Part shown: positions 23,985-35,600 of the stretch, piece by piece
Position numbering within the stretch: position 1 is the stretch's first letter
Layout: every line of letters starts with the position of its first letter
Assembly (NCBI GenBank): GCA_950022655.1
Contig: OX465584.1
Coordinates: 31,934,988-31,998,987, forward strand
Reading direction: 5' to 3'
Source: Alentia gelatinosa
Taxonomy: Eukaryota > Annelida > Polychaeta > Phyllodocida > Polynoidae
DNA length: 64,000 bases
Notes under the pieces: model-generated
Database searches by the model: none
What the model was told of the DNA's origin: nothing
The model's input: only the letters and a program-made list of their open reading frames with translations
Made by a program: the position numbers and the translations under genes

Positions 23985-25040
23985 TTGAGGCAACGAGTGA
24001 TTACGTCGTAGCAAGCGTCACGCAGTCATCAGGGAAACAAGCAATTTCATTTACAATCCATGTTCTGTAAAACAAACGATTTGATTGATTAATTTAGGTA
24101 CACTTGTGGTGCTCCTCTGAACACAGGATGGTTTATGATAAAACATGAAATATTGGTTTATAATCGTACATAATACACATGTATACGCACATCGTATTGG
24201 TTCTGAAGATATAATTGAATAAGAGGCCATGAGTCCGTGCTACAGGACCATGATACAATGCAATGAATATTTATCAGTATCAGATCACTGACCTAAACAG
24301 ATCAAGTGTTCCTATCACAGAGTTGAACAACGATTCCCAGGGTAGCACCTCAGTGAAAATTGAGCTGACAGTCATTTTGTCTTCCCACAAATGTCAGGAC
24401 CCCAGGTCTAATCAGATAACGAGGCGTGATTAGGTGATCCATGCTAAACAATACCTAAGCACCTATTCATTGTCACTGCAGGTGCTTGGCAAATGGTACA
24501 GGTATATAACACTCTCCCAGCACTTGCCATTAATATCTGTCCCAAACTATCCTTTTACAGCGATGTTTTCTTCTGACCTACTTCCCTGCGCTTTATGTAT
24601 ATAATTTGTTAGAATTACAATACGAATGTCTACTACCTGCAATGGGAATATGTCACACATGGCAATATGTCACACATGGGGCAGAAACTCTGCATTCATG
24701 GTAACAACACGCTGTATATATGTAATTACCTGACTAAATCCCTGCGATGTCATCCAGGCCATTGCTGTTAGAGTAAAAGTTACAGCAATGAGTATACTCG
24801 TTGGTGACAGTAATGGATGGGACCTGCCATAGATGCCCGTTGACAATTAGAAAGGAGCCTCGTTCTACGGATGTTCACTCAGCCGAGAGATCTAGTCCGC
24901 TCAAGAAACTGTGTCTGTTCCTAAAATGCCCACAATGAGACCTCTCCTTTGGCCTGTAAATCGTAATGCATACCAGGAGGATTTTGAAAACCTATTGGAA
25001 CTATGTCATTGGGTTGACTAAATGTTAATTTTGTTAAACT
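22812..25040. other. AT-rich spacer
   Basis: Apart from the TG/G tract at 23,943 and an 18-bp imperfect duplication near 24,648-24,680 (AATATGTCACACATGG twice), nothing was recognised. Confidence 0.45.
23943..23984. repeat. (GT)n followed by G tract
   Basis: About a dozen GT dinucleotides run directly into about seventeen G residues. This is a compound microsatellite. Confidence 0.9.
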
Positions 25041-25310
25041 TTTGACTTTGATCCCCCCAAAACCCGGATTGTTAATTTTGGAACGGCCAAGATACCACGT
25101 CGCTCCAGAATGTCTCGAGGCTCGTTTCAGGAAGCGGGCCGCGTGGAGGAGGCCGTCGGTGCGGGGCGGGCGCCGTGGTCGTGGGAGTAGACGTAGTAGT
25201 AGTAGTCGTGGCGGCGCTGGAGGAGGCCTTAGTGGTGATGGCTTCGGTAGCGGCGGTGTATATTGATTGTTCGCTGAGCCCCGGCGTCTCTGGGTCATTA
25301 GGCCGACGTC
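25041..25310 (+). promoter_or_regulatory. GC-rich 5' leader / promoter-like region of the candidate gene at 25,311
   Basis: CpG-rich DNA with a (GTA)n run near 25,195 leads into the candidate start codon. An AT-rich GTGTATATTGATTG word near 25,257 could be a TATA-like element, with the likely leader downstream of it. The minus strand is also open over this stretch (about 125 codons, rich in Pro, Arg and Leu), which I attribute to composition. Confidence 0.3.
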
Positions 25311-25370
25311 ATGGCCGCTACCGCCCTAACAGGCGGGCAACCAGCGAACGACAAGCCTCCTGATCACAAG
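25311..25370 (+). CDS. candidate first coding exon of an unidentified gene
   Basis: An ATG in a good context (GACGTC then ATGG) opens a 20-codon frame beginning MAATALTGGQ and ending PPDHK. The frame meets a strong splice donor (CACAAG followed by GTGACG). An in-frame TAG lies four codons upstream (25,299-25,301), so this is the first possible start. The codons are GC-rich, in a CpG island, as is common for first exons. The exon ends in phase 0, and the exon-like segment at 30,150-30,275 begins in phase 0 on the same strand, so the two could be spliced together. I do not recognise the protein. The main doubt is that 20 codons carry little information. Confidence 0.35.
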
Positions 25371-25419
25371 GTGACGACAATGACGACACCACGTGACGGC
25401 GTGTCTATGACGTGATGTC

Positions 25420-26340
25420 ATACGTCCGGGTGATGCAGAGAAAAGTATTTTCTACCGGCGAGCCTCCTTGAACAAGCTCTTACACCAATAGCAAAATATA
25501 TTTCTCTCCAGGGCACAATACTAGCTGCTGTACTGGAGGGGGCGCATCAAAACAAAGTCACTGTGACAAATGAACACACATATGCCAAGAGTCAGACCAG
25601 GCTCAGTTCTAGTAAAGGTGGCCAAGTAAACAGTATAAATTATCATTTTATATCATATCTTTTTTGTAAACAACCCATAATTTGGCCCATGCTAAAGAAT
25701 CTACATAAATGTATGAGACGATCCCCATCTATAGCTTACTAACTCATCAGCACAGGGACGTGACGGACAGATCTGACCTGACAGGGAGGCTGACATCTAG
25801 GAATAACTCCTAGAAAATGTCTACATTGCTAGAAGGCGCACATCCAGGACGTGACGAGAGCCCGGCACACGGCGCGACCAGACCGTCATTATCTCCATTA
25901 TCATATCGCCGTACGATTGGCATCGATTCTGCTTTTCCCTGATCGTCTTGGTACGAGTCCGTCCCCATGATGGTTTCCACACCGCTTCCTATTTGTGACT
26001 ATTCTCAATGATTTTGCAATCAAAATTCACAAGCCAATAAATACCCTTACATTTATCACCTGTGACTGAAATATGACGAAAAGCAAAACCTTATGCATGC
26101 ACATTGTATAACATGTACACGTATATGTGGTGTTGCTCTAATCACAAAACGTCTAACTTACACTTACAGTCACAATTCCATATTTCTTCTCTGGTCAGGG
26201 CTTGATTCGCAGACAACGCCCTTTATAGACAATGACTGACGGCTTATTAGGATGCACGCACCCACAACACTCCCCACACCCGAGTACATGTAGTAGTACC
26301 GCACGCTGCACGTGTAATCACAAGTCTGCCAGCCACAGTC
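25420..26340. other. mixed-composition spacer
   Basis: No recognisable exon or repeat. It becomes GC-richer near 25,850. Confidence 0.4.
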
Positions 26341-26345
26341 CCCAT

Positions 26346-26381
26346 CTAAAAATAGACCCTGCGCGCCCTGTTTATAAATAG
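26346..26381 (+). promoter_or_regulatory. pair of MEF2-type sites
   Basis: CTAAAAATAG (26,346-26,355) and TTATAAATAG (26,372-26,381) both fit the MEF2 consensus YTAWWWWTAR exactly. They lie 26 bp apart start to start, in otherwise GC-rich sequence. A third, imperfect copy (CATAAATAG) follows at about 26,384. Clustered A/T-core sites inside GC-rich DNA suggest a regulatory element. The second site is also TATA-like. Chance cannot be excluded. Confidence 0.35.
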
Positions 26382-26570
26382 GTCATAAATAGATTATCCA
26401 CCAGCGCCCTGGAGCTATCATCATACAGCCACGGGATTATCACCTCCCGGTACCGCGGCCAGATAAGCGGCCCACAGCAGCGTCTTTTTTATGATGTAGT
26501 TTATCATACAAGGCCTCTTCCTTAATACAGGCGCTGTGGCTGAGTTGCCTCAGAGCACTAACACCCCCAC

Positions 26571-26592
26571 CCCCCCCCCCCCCCCCCCCCCC
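26571..26592. repeat. C22 homopolymer
   Basis: Twenty-two C residues preceded by CACCCCCA. It creates polyglycine frames on the minus strand that are not genes. Confidence 0.9.
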
Positions 26593-27052
26593 ATCCCTCA
26601 GACAGACACACGGACACACAGGCACGCGCACACTGAGATAGCGTGCTCCTAAACCTGCCTCCGGCCACCCGCCTGCTGCCCAGGAGCCAATAATAAAAGC
26701 GGTGGTGATTTATGAGGCCTCTGGCTATGGCTTCCCCCGTCCCGCCGCCGCCCGCCATCACCGCCTTTTGCAGCACGACTCACACCGTCACTTCAGCTGA
26801 TGCCAAATGCCTGGTCCCGGCGGGCGGAGGCTGCTCTTTATGCACAGCCACTGGACACCAGAAATAGGAAGAAGATGTGTGTGCTGGGGGAGCAACGCCT
26901 TATAGGCCTCCAGGCTCTGTAGAATTGGTGGGTGGGTGGGCGGGTGTCTATGCGGAAGCCTCCGTTGTAAACATGGCGGCAGTGATCACATGTAAGAAGA
27001 GCCATGCTAGAAGCGCTGCTCCTTAACCTGCGGCGACATACAATCCGCAATG

Positions 27053-27618
27053 TCACAAACCCTTCAGTGTCACACACCCCATGGTAGGCGGCATCACACA
27101 CCCGTCAGTGTCACAGCCCACAGCAGGCCGCATCACACACCCCTCAGTGTAACACACCCAGTGGCATGCAGCATCACACACCCATCAGAGTCACAGCCTG
27201 TAGCAGGTGGCATCACACACCCCTCAGTGTAACACACCCAGTGGCAGATGGCATCACACACCCGGAGGCAGGGGGCGTCTCACATCTATCAGTGTCACAC
27301 CCAGAGGCAGGCAGTGTCACACACCCTGCAGCAGGTGGCGTCACACACCCGTCAGTATCACACCCCATGGCAGGTCGTGTCATGCACCTGTCAGTGTAAC
27401 ACACCCCATGGCAGGCAGCATCACACACCCGTCAGTGTCACACCCCATGGCAGGCAGCATCACACACCCATCAGTGTAACACACCCCATGGCAGGCAGCA
27501 TCACACACCCATCAGTGTAACACACCCCATGGCAGGCAGCATCACACACCCATCAGTGTAACACACCCCATGGCAGGCGGTGTCACAAAGCCGTCAGTGT
27601 CACATACCCTGCGACAGG
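27053..27618 (+). repeat. minisatellite with alternating 39- and 41-bp units
   Basis: About fourteen copies of a roughly 40-bp unit built on CATCACACACCCnTCAGTGT, followed by either a CACAGCC-type or an AACACACCC-type half and then ATGGCAGGCAG. Unit starts at 27,092, 27,131, 27,172 and 27,211 give periods of 39, 41 and 39, a higher-order alternation at the left end. At the right end consecutive units are nearly identical, which suggests recent expansion there. All three plus frames are open for long stretches because the unit lacks stops. I do not treat these as coding. Confidence 0.9.
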
Positions 27619-27639
27619 CGCAACCCAGGAAAGGCATGA

Positions 27640-28760
27640 TGGTGATATTGCTTGGATGTGGCACAACCAAGCCGCAGAAAAACTCCCCTTTAACCTGCAA
27701 TGACACACGTGTTTGCCACCCCCGCGTCCCCCGCCTCCACACAACACGTATACAATAGCCCGCCCTTCTCATCACCACGGCACCCTACGCAGTGCCCTAC
27801 CCCTTCCGCCCGCCTCCCTGACCACGCGCTGTGTATGACGAGCTATGAGGAGGAAAGGAGGAGGGCTCTAGTTCACGTCATCACCCGACAGACGCCGATC
27901 CCAAACGCCATCCGCCAAGCACCACCAACGGGGAAACACTTCCGGGTCGCGCGGGGTCACCGCGGCGTTCAGGCGGCGTTTGTCGGGTCGCCGGTCTCGG
28001 TATTATTGGCGATACGGCGTGCTCATCGGCTGCTGCGGTCGAGCTCTCTGCTCCCAATCCCTCCGACATGACACACGGACACACACTCACAGGGGGGTAG
28101 TTGGGGGGGGGGGGGGGGGGGGAGGTCGTAATAGTAGGGTTACGCGTGTGGTAATAGTACAATGTGTACTAGCACTGCGAGCACGGCAGCGCGTTGGATC
28201 AATACCAACGCCGTTCACCGGCCTTACTTACTATCACAGCCGTATGACTGCCACCCAGCCCGAGACAAAAGAAAGCTAGAAGCATGACATAGGACACAGT
28301 CTGATTGAATTATAATTTATCGATTTTTTCCCCCTGCCCCTCCGTCGCTGCGTGTAGCTGTCGTCAAGTCTTCCAGACGCTGCAGACGACAGCACAAAAC
28401 GCTGCTGGTTCCCAGCGACACCCTACCGTATGTTATATGGCAGCACACCCGGCACGGCAATAACAAAGCGCCATAACACCAGCTTGTATTATGATGTATC
28501 GGGGCGCCAGAGCCGTCGGCACCGGGGGGTCGCTTTTACTGACCTCCTTTGTATAGCCCAGGGCCCGGCGGGGATGGAGAGTTCTAGTTCCGGGTGTGAG
28601 CTGCTCACCTGGCATGTAGATACCCATTGCCTGCGTTCGTCGACTCGGGCAGACGAGAACCGCGGGGTCTGCATAGTGTACATGCACCCCACCACATCCG
28701 CACAGACGGCTTTTTCCTTGCCTCTTTGTCCATAGATTCCGGGTCTATCTGGAGAAGGTC
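27640..28760. other. GC/CpG-rich region
   Basis: High G+C with many CpGs, an ETS-like ACTTCCGG near 27,939 and a G20 tract (28,103-28,122). Several open frames overlap on both strands (for example 123 plus codons at 27,700, 101 plus codons at 28,430 and 107 minus codons at 28,489). None has a recognisable domain, and mutual overlap suggests composition. A promoter or a long untranslated exon is possible. Confidence 0.35.
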
Positions 28761-30149
28761 CAAAGTCTACATGCTTGACAGGCGGCAATAAATACACCAC
28801 ACCCAGGGACAACCTACTAATCGCTACAACATATCTATCGCATATAACTTTAGGTCATTACCCTATATATAACGTACAAATCTCGGGCTGTTTATCATAG
28901 ATTATATGTTAACGTAGTCCGACATTGTAAGATCAAATATCCTTATGTTTGACATACATGAGTATAATCGATCTCGTGCCTGGAAGAAAACATAGTGTTC
29001 AAAATTTGAGCTCCCCTATGATACAAGTAACCACTAGTACCGAATGAACTGTCCTTTGATACATATACAATATAGCAAATAAACCTAATGCCACTCCACT
29101 TCCGTTGAAGAGTATGACTATCACATGGAAATGTAAACAACTAACATATCCCATATCACTGGCCTCAGCCCAACAATTTCCACTGAAAGATCAGGCCAAT
29201 CGGGACACAAACGGGTATATCTTTCAGTCCGTTACGGAGATCTAAATCAATTACAAATATAGCGTGAGTTTCTGTTGGCTATCTCAATACTCAGAGTAAA
29301 ACGATCAAGGCTAGTCGTCAATCTATGGTCAACACAGGTGCAGATGTGTATAAAACACTCTTCTTATATCACGACCTCTTAAAAAACAAAAAAAAACAAT
29401 CATGACTTATGTTAACCGTCCTGATATGTCATCAAGGAGACGCTATTCTTTGTAACTGCAGTATGAGAAGAAAAGATGAATAAACATATTCCGCTTTTCT
29501 CATATTCCCCGTCTATGTATCAAACTACGGCGAGTAAGAATCAAGCGCAACATGGAAAAAAACTAAACTCTTTTCCCCCCAAATTTCAGCATTTGGATCG
29601 GTTAATATCCATTCATACTCCGAAGCCTCGACATTTGCCTTCCCATCAATCCGAAGTATATCTCCAGAAGTGCATGGTCTGATAATGATTTTCCTTGACA
29701 AACTTAGCACTTTCCATTTGTGGTAGGGTTTTATGTACCATAGTGATAACATGTTTCTATAGGTGTATCCATCAGACACGAGAGTTACACTTGATACTGA
29801 TGAGCATTACATAATTTCTGATGGACGCTACATCTATTGTCACTACGTCACACACCCTGGTCACATAGTATGGAGGGCTCGATGACATCATGTGACGTCA
29901 TTATCATGTGAGGCTTGTCATACACATTAAATTAAAGAGGTAAATTATCATAAAATGTATTCACGACTTTACGCAGAAATTCACGATTTTAGCCAAATTA
30001 ATATTTCCGCCATCGACAAAACTCATATATCGACTTCAATGCTACCCACTGACTCTACATATCTTGAGGCATACATAAAACAAGTACAATACTGAACTTA
30101 TGGTTCGTACTATATCTAGTTAAGTTTTGATGTTTTGTGCTAGTTCCAG
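28761..30149. other. AT-rich spacer
   Basis: An 84-codon minus-strand frame (29,525-29,779) has protein-like composition in its middle (CTSGDILRIDG...) but no recognisable domain or clear splice borders. Otherwise nothing was identified. Confidence 0.4.
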
Positions 30150-30275
30150 CCCCTGCTGCTCAAGCTGGAGTGCCTGATGAGCAGAACAGTGACGAGCACT
30201 GAATTACGCAACGGGCATTTGGAACAGCGGATGGGGATGATGCCGCCTCGTGCTGGTCCGCGGAACGGAACAAAG
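30150..30275 (+). CDS. candidate internal exon of an unidentified gene
   Basis: A GC-rich block of exactly 42 codons sits in AT-rich DNA. A pyrimidine-rich acceptor (TTTTGATGTTTTGTGCTAGTTCCAG) stands immediately before it and a donor (AACAAAG followed by GTACGA) immediately after it. Only one frame is open. It begins PLLLKLECLMSRTV and ends PRAGPRNGTK. The other two plus frames are closed. Start and end are both phase 0, compatible with splicing from the candidate exon ending at 25,370. The sharp composition change at the predicted borders is typical of a real exon. I recognise no domain. Confidence 0.42.
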
Positions 30276-32394
30276 GTACGACACGGAATCATTTACAAGC
30301 ACATTTACCTAAAGACAAAACCGAACGCTTCATCGTCATATTGAAATAACTCAATGCCGTCATATAAGCCCATTAATGTCGCATCATTCACAGAAATGCA
30401 TGCAAATACCATGTTTACAGTATAAAAACCGTACACCCACTGCACTCCAGGTACACGCCGATAGGCCTTACAATTGACTTACCGATTCAACAAAAAGATT
30501 GATTCATTAGCCATAGTATAAAAGGTATTTCTAATCGTAGTCTATCGTGGTGAATCGGCGGCAGTGGGTGCACGGTTTTACTGTGCTAACTTCGACTTAT
30601 TCACCATATATGTACATGAAAATCATGCCCGTGGTTTCATGATTATGGCAGTCTAACATGTGCAGCATTATTTCAATGTCATTTCTTTGGATAAATCATC
30701 GATATTTTAATGTATGAAGTGCAACATGGAAGATCAAATCTACCAACTCAATCGATTCTAGAGCACACTAATTCAAAGTAAGGTTTCTCGGAAGCGAATG
30801 TGAATTCGTTCATAAATAAATTGCACAACTCTAATGCTACTCCTTTACATCATTCACATATGACACTCAATTAGAGCTACATACTTTTGAACTCACCATT
30901 CGGTGCCATCCAGCACATTTTAGACCAGCAACTAGACTACCCAATGATTACATCTTGAACGTTTGGCAAGTTGTTTATACACGTTACATTTTGTTGTGTT
31001 TTTTCTTGTGTTAAAATAGGATACAGCTCTTGTCAATGAAATGTCTATTAAAGAGCTCTAGACCCAAAATTACCTGATTCTTCCTCATAATATTTATAAT
31101 ATTCCACTTTGTAAAGAGGCACTAAAAAGTGATTCATAGTTTATTCTACCCTGCTACAGCTTCACAGGTAACTATTGATACATCTACATCACGACATAAG
31201 TTTAAAGGTAACGAGGATGGATTGTAAATATACCAATATTTATGTTATTCAGAAGTATTACAAATAGTAGTATGTGTAAATCACTACTCTCCTCTGTTAA
31301 AATATACCCCAGAGCCACAGAGGTAAAGGCAAAGGTCCAATGCACACGTTCGTTATATCAAATCAATGGTTAGATAAAATCCAAAATGTCGTCTCCAATA
31401 GAAATGGCTGCATGACATATTCTAATGTCAGGAAAGCAGTACTTACAGTTGCAGGTATATCGGATATATATATATTAAAGTAACCATGGTATCCTCATAA
31501 ATGATAAATCTGCATGTATTCATATTGGATGCCAAGAAGTTTTCTTTCCAATTTGCGAGACCAATCATGACTTATCATTTCACAGCCGCTGCAAACATTG
31601 TCAGATCAGACGGGACCAGACCGGTGTCAGTATTTAGTGTGCGACAATCGTAAACATGAAATAATATCATGTTGTACAAAGAATAAATGAAGTAAATTTG
31701 AGATGATCACTCAGAGTCCTTGTCAGAAATGTCTTGACTTTTAACTCGAAATCCTAAATAGGAGGTCTGCAACTAGTATAGAAATATATACTTTGCTAGA
31801 ATATATCATTTGGGTCTTAGTTTGCCTGAAGCTGAGAAAGCGTTACATAACAATGGTGCATACTTGGTCGTGGCTTTAGCGCCAATATAAAAACTAAAAA
31901 CGATTTTCATGCTCCTGGCGGTGTTGTGAAAAAAATGATGCGACTACGTGCGATAATATCATCGCATGACGGTCGAATGGCTATGCTTGGCTTCATATGA
32001 AAGATACTGAGGCTCATTCCACCAGCCCTAAAAGCTAGCTAAAAAGTGAAGTAAAGTTTGGCGCAACCAGAGATAAGCTTCAATAAAAGTGCATGTATGC
32101 ATGTATATATTTTTCAGTAATAGAAATATAACTGCATATATTCAGGTTTCTCTAGAATTTCCGGACGAGTTCATCTATCTAGGTCAACCTTAAAAAGAAC
32201 ATTAAACTTGATCGCCCTAAAACATCCAATTTCAAGAGAAGCCCAATGTACTGGAGAATACTATGGTACGAGATTGATACGGATGTAGAATCGGTAATTA
32301 TACGAGTACTTACCTTGGTATAAGTATGAAGAAGAATTAGGGTTCTTGCGAAGCCTAGGGACACTTTCGAGTGCCCTAGGGTAACAGAGAGAGA
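30276..32394. other. AT-rich spacer, possible intron
   Basis: No further exon-like block was found here, and no repeat or RNA gene. Confidence 0.4.
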
Positions 32395-32680
32395 GAGTAC
32401 CGCGTAGTAATCGAAACCAACAAGTTTTGGTCAAAGTCGTCATTGTCCACGAGTTTGATGCGGAGTGAATATCACATAGCATTCAAACGAGTCGGTGAAC
32501 AACTTTTTTAACCAAAACGAGTTGCTTTCTGTATTTATCTCACCCCTGTACACACTAAAAGAATGGGCAACAAACAGGATATAGACCATGGAGAACGGAC
32601 TGCAATACTTGAAGGGGCATGGAGAACAAGATCCCAATGTTAAGCCTATGGAAATTTATTCCAGGGATGAGATAAAGCAG
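32395..32680. mobile_element. hairpin MITE family, copy C
   Basis: It contains ACCGCGTAGTAATCGAAACC and CATTCAAACGAGTCGG in the first module. The second module opens with TTATCTCACCCCTG, carries the core CCCAATGTTAAGCCTATGG and closes with CCAGGGATGAGATAAAG. The opening and closing words are inverted, with the same layout as copies A and B. It is non-coding. Confidence 0.55.
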
Positions 32681-35600
32681 TATAGGACACTTCATAGTTA
32701 AGGAAACACTGATTGTACTGATTGTGCATGACCATCGATACGAGATATGAGAATACCAACTGGCATGATATCTAAGCTGTAATCCCTCATTATAATAACC
32801 TTCCATCCCATTTATCTTGTGTTATTTTACTGCCGATTTGATGTGCATTGAGTCCTGACATCATACATTGTTAATGAAACTAGCCATGGAAACCTGTAAT
32901 TTCCTACAGTTGACTGCTATATGCTCTCTTTTGAAGTACAATGTAAGTTAAACTCTATACTGTTTTTCACATAAGTCAATATTCGGCGCCGTTATGTGCG
33001 TATGGCCTATAAGGCTCTCCTTTACCTACATGGCATTCAGTCTTCGATAAATGTAAATTGTTCTGATCAGTATGAAAACTATACATGGCTGTTGTGAAGG
33101 TAAGCATTTAGATGTATATCAAATTGGGTAACCTATAAACTCGGCATGAGGACGCAGTCAGACTGAATCTGTGATGCTATGAGCATGATGTACTTCTCTC
33201 ATATACCAAGCGCTATAATTAGCCATATATATGAGACATAATATACGTTCCTGTCGTGTCAGTTTGTGTATTAATGACTGTCAGGAGAAATGCGGCGCCA
33301 ACACTGTGTATCTCTTACCGTCCCAATCCCCGTACTTCCTGTGGTTCGCTTTATTTAAAATTGCATTCTCGCAATGATTGCAATATCCGTATCCGGTAAT
33401 TTTTGAAAGCAACCGTACAGGTGCCAAGTCCCTTCACATCCTGCCGACTCACCTACAATGCTTTGAATTGTTATTTGCTATCTGCACCATGCTGACATAT
33501 ATACATATATGTATCCTAGACATAACTCTGATCCTAGTAGCTTCGTACTTGCATCTATAGAATATAAAGGAGTCGCACTTTAAGTAAATGGCTTCATGAG
33601 ATCTGTGTATAACATACTGGAACTCAACTCCACCCGCGCTGACATGGGGCTGCCATTAGAAGAAGAAGTGTTTACATTTCTTGAAACTCCAAGACGTTTA
33701 CTTGGCGTTCCTATGACGTTGAGATAGTAGGTTTGTATCACTCTCCAAGCACCCTTTCGTTAAGATGGAAAGTAAGGCAAAACTGGGTCACCTGTCAACT
33801 TGTAAACAACAACAGTGGCAAATCGAGAAAAACTGTTTTGGCACAGCCGGTCATGAACGAGAGAAAAAGAAACGTGTGTTCATTTAATTTCACTGTTCAC
33901 GAAATATTAAAGTGCCTCGAATCTCAAAACAAAATTGAGCAATTGTCTGTGGCTGACACGTCGTAGTTTATATGGTAAGAATGTATAATAATAATAATTC
34001 AGGTATTGGAAACGTTTAAATAACCAATACAATGAAAACCTGGGAGGGTGAACATCAGGAAGTGTGGACAACTTTCTAGCTGACAGTTGACCTGAACACC
34101 AATGGTCTCGATTAGTTGGGAGTTTTACTGTGGATGCTAGTGATGTTCACAAAAGAGACATTAAGTAATTATCCACGTCTCCCTCCAGTGACAGATTCTG
34201 GTCACTAATAAGTAAGTGATGTCGGATGGTACAGGAAAAAAGAGTGGAAACATTTTTCATGTGGAATGCACTGCCTCAAACACTGAGCAAAACATGGAAA
34301 ACACATAAGTGTTGGCCATGGAATGGAGCAGAGAGTATCAAGGGAAGATTCAAACCAGTTTTATTTATGTCAATGAGGCTCAATCTATACATTTTTGTTT
34401 TATACACGAAAAAATAATTGTATACACTGAAAATGAGGATTTCCATGAAAAAGTGGAAAACTGTCATCTCTGATAAGTTGATGGCACAGCGTATATAATC
34501 AGTAGGTGCGGGTCAATTTAAATGTAACTCTGGTGCTACATCCTCGACTTAAAGACTGACTTTGACCTGAAGTTGTTCTCGGTGGGACTTTGTCTCTGGG
34601 ATAATATGCTCTTGTTAACTACACCCAGTTAACATTGTGTGCATCAAACTAATTTTGACAATGCCAGCATTGGATAACAATACCGGAACACGAAAGGCAT
34701 GAAAAGGCGCCTCTCTTCATGCTAATAGTATACGTACAACGAGAATTATTTACATAGAAATTAAAGTGAAGACCTCTACATAGTATCTGTAGTGTTCAGC
34801 GAATGCAATTTGAAATCTTTACTTGTCTTTGTAAATATTATCTGTTTCAATAGCAAAGGAACTTAGAAATGTGATTTTCCCAGATACATAGTAAATTGAT
34901 TACGGATATGTTGTAGCTGTCTTCTATAGCAGTACATTATCTCATAATTGTATGAATGTCATATTTCGTTATGTCCCTACTGCACAATCACTCTGTCCTT
35001 GAGTGATTGTCCAGTGATATATTCTCAAATCAAAACACCTTTACATGACATGCACTTGTAGTCATTCAGGCCAGAAATGCATTGTAAAATATTAACATTG
35101 AAGGCTAAACTGTCAATATATAATGACTAATGTATGTTGGCGCTACAGGCGCAGCTTTTTCCCCCGACGACAAAAATTGGCCTGGCGTTAACCATGAGAA
35201 CCAATTTGTTATCCCGAAAAATCACCAGGACAGGAGTTGTCTCCTCATGACACCAGGGGGTCCGGTGTATGGCTGACCATAACGATAGAAAAGTATAAAG
35301 CCACCTCAGCTTAAAACACAGCACAGTTGGCAGCACCGAGAAACAGAGTAACTTATTAGAAGACACTGATTCAGAAAATAAAAGGACTTTCATCACTATG
35401 CTACACGATTGACTTACTATTTTAAAACGAATCTAGCCATGCAGCCTTATCATTTTGGTAGATAATGCTCGAAGATAGAATACACAATATGTTAGAATCG
35501 GCTATCATTGCGATGCATACAAAATACTTAAGCTAAAGCAATAATTAAGTTAGAGACGGTGTATACTACTAAACCATTTAGAGTTCATTTCTCTCGACAT

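Noticed and set aside
24921..25298. 125-codon minus frame rich in Pro, Arg and Leu
   Set aside because: It is antisense to the GC-rich leader of the candidate gene at 25,311. It has low complexity and no domain.
27050..27520. Several repetitive frames of 60-90 codons (HTP, ITHPSV repeats)
   Set aside because: The 39/41-bp minisatellite lacks stops in all frames on both strands. The unit lengths are not both multiples of three, so no stable protein repeat is encoded.
29525..29779. 84-codon minus frame with CTSGDILRIDG segment
   Set aside because: The composition looks protein-like, but I could not place splice borders or a domain.
33590..33730. Short frame reading LELNSTRADMGLPLEEEVF and ending TAG near 33,728
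   Set aside because: Only about 47 codons, with no acceptor or domain. It could be a terminal exon, but chance is as likely.
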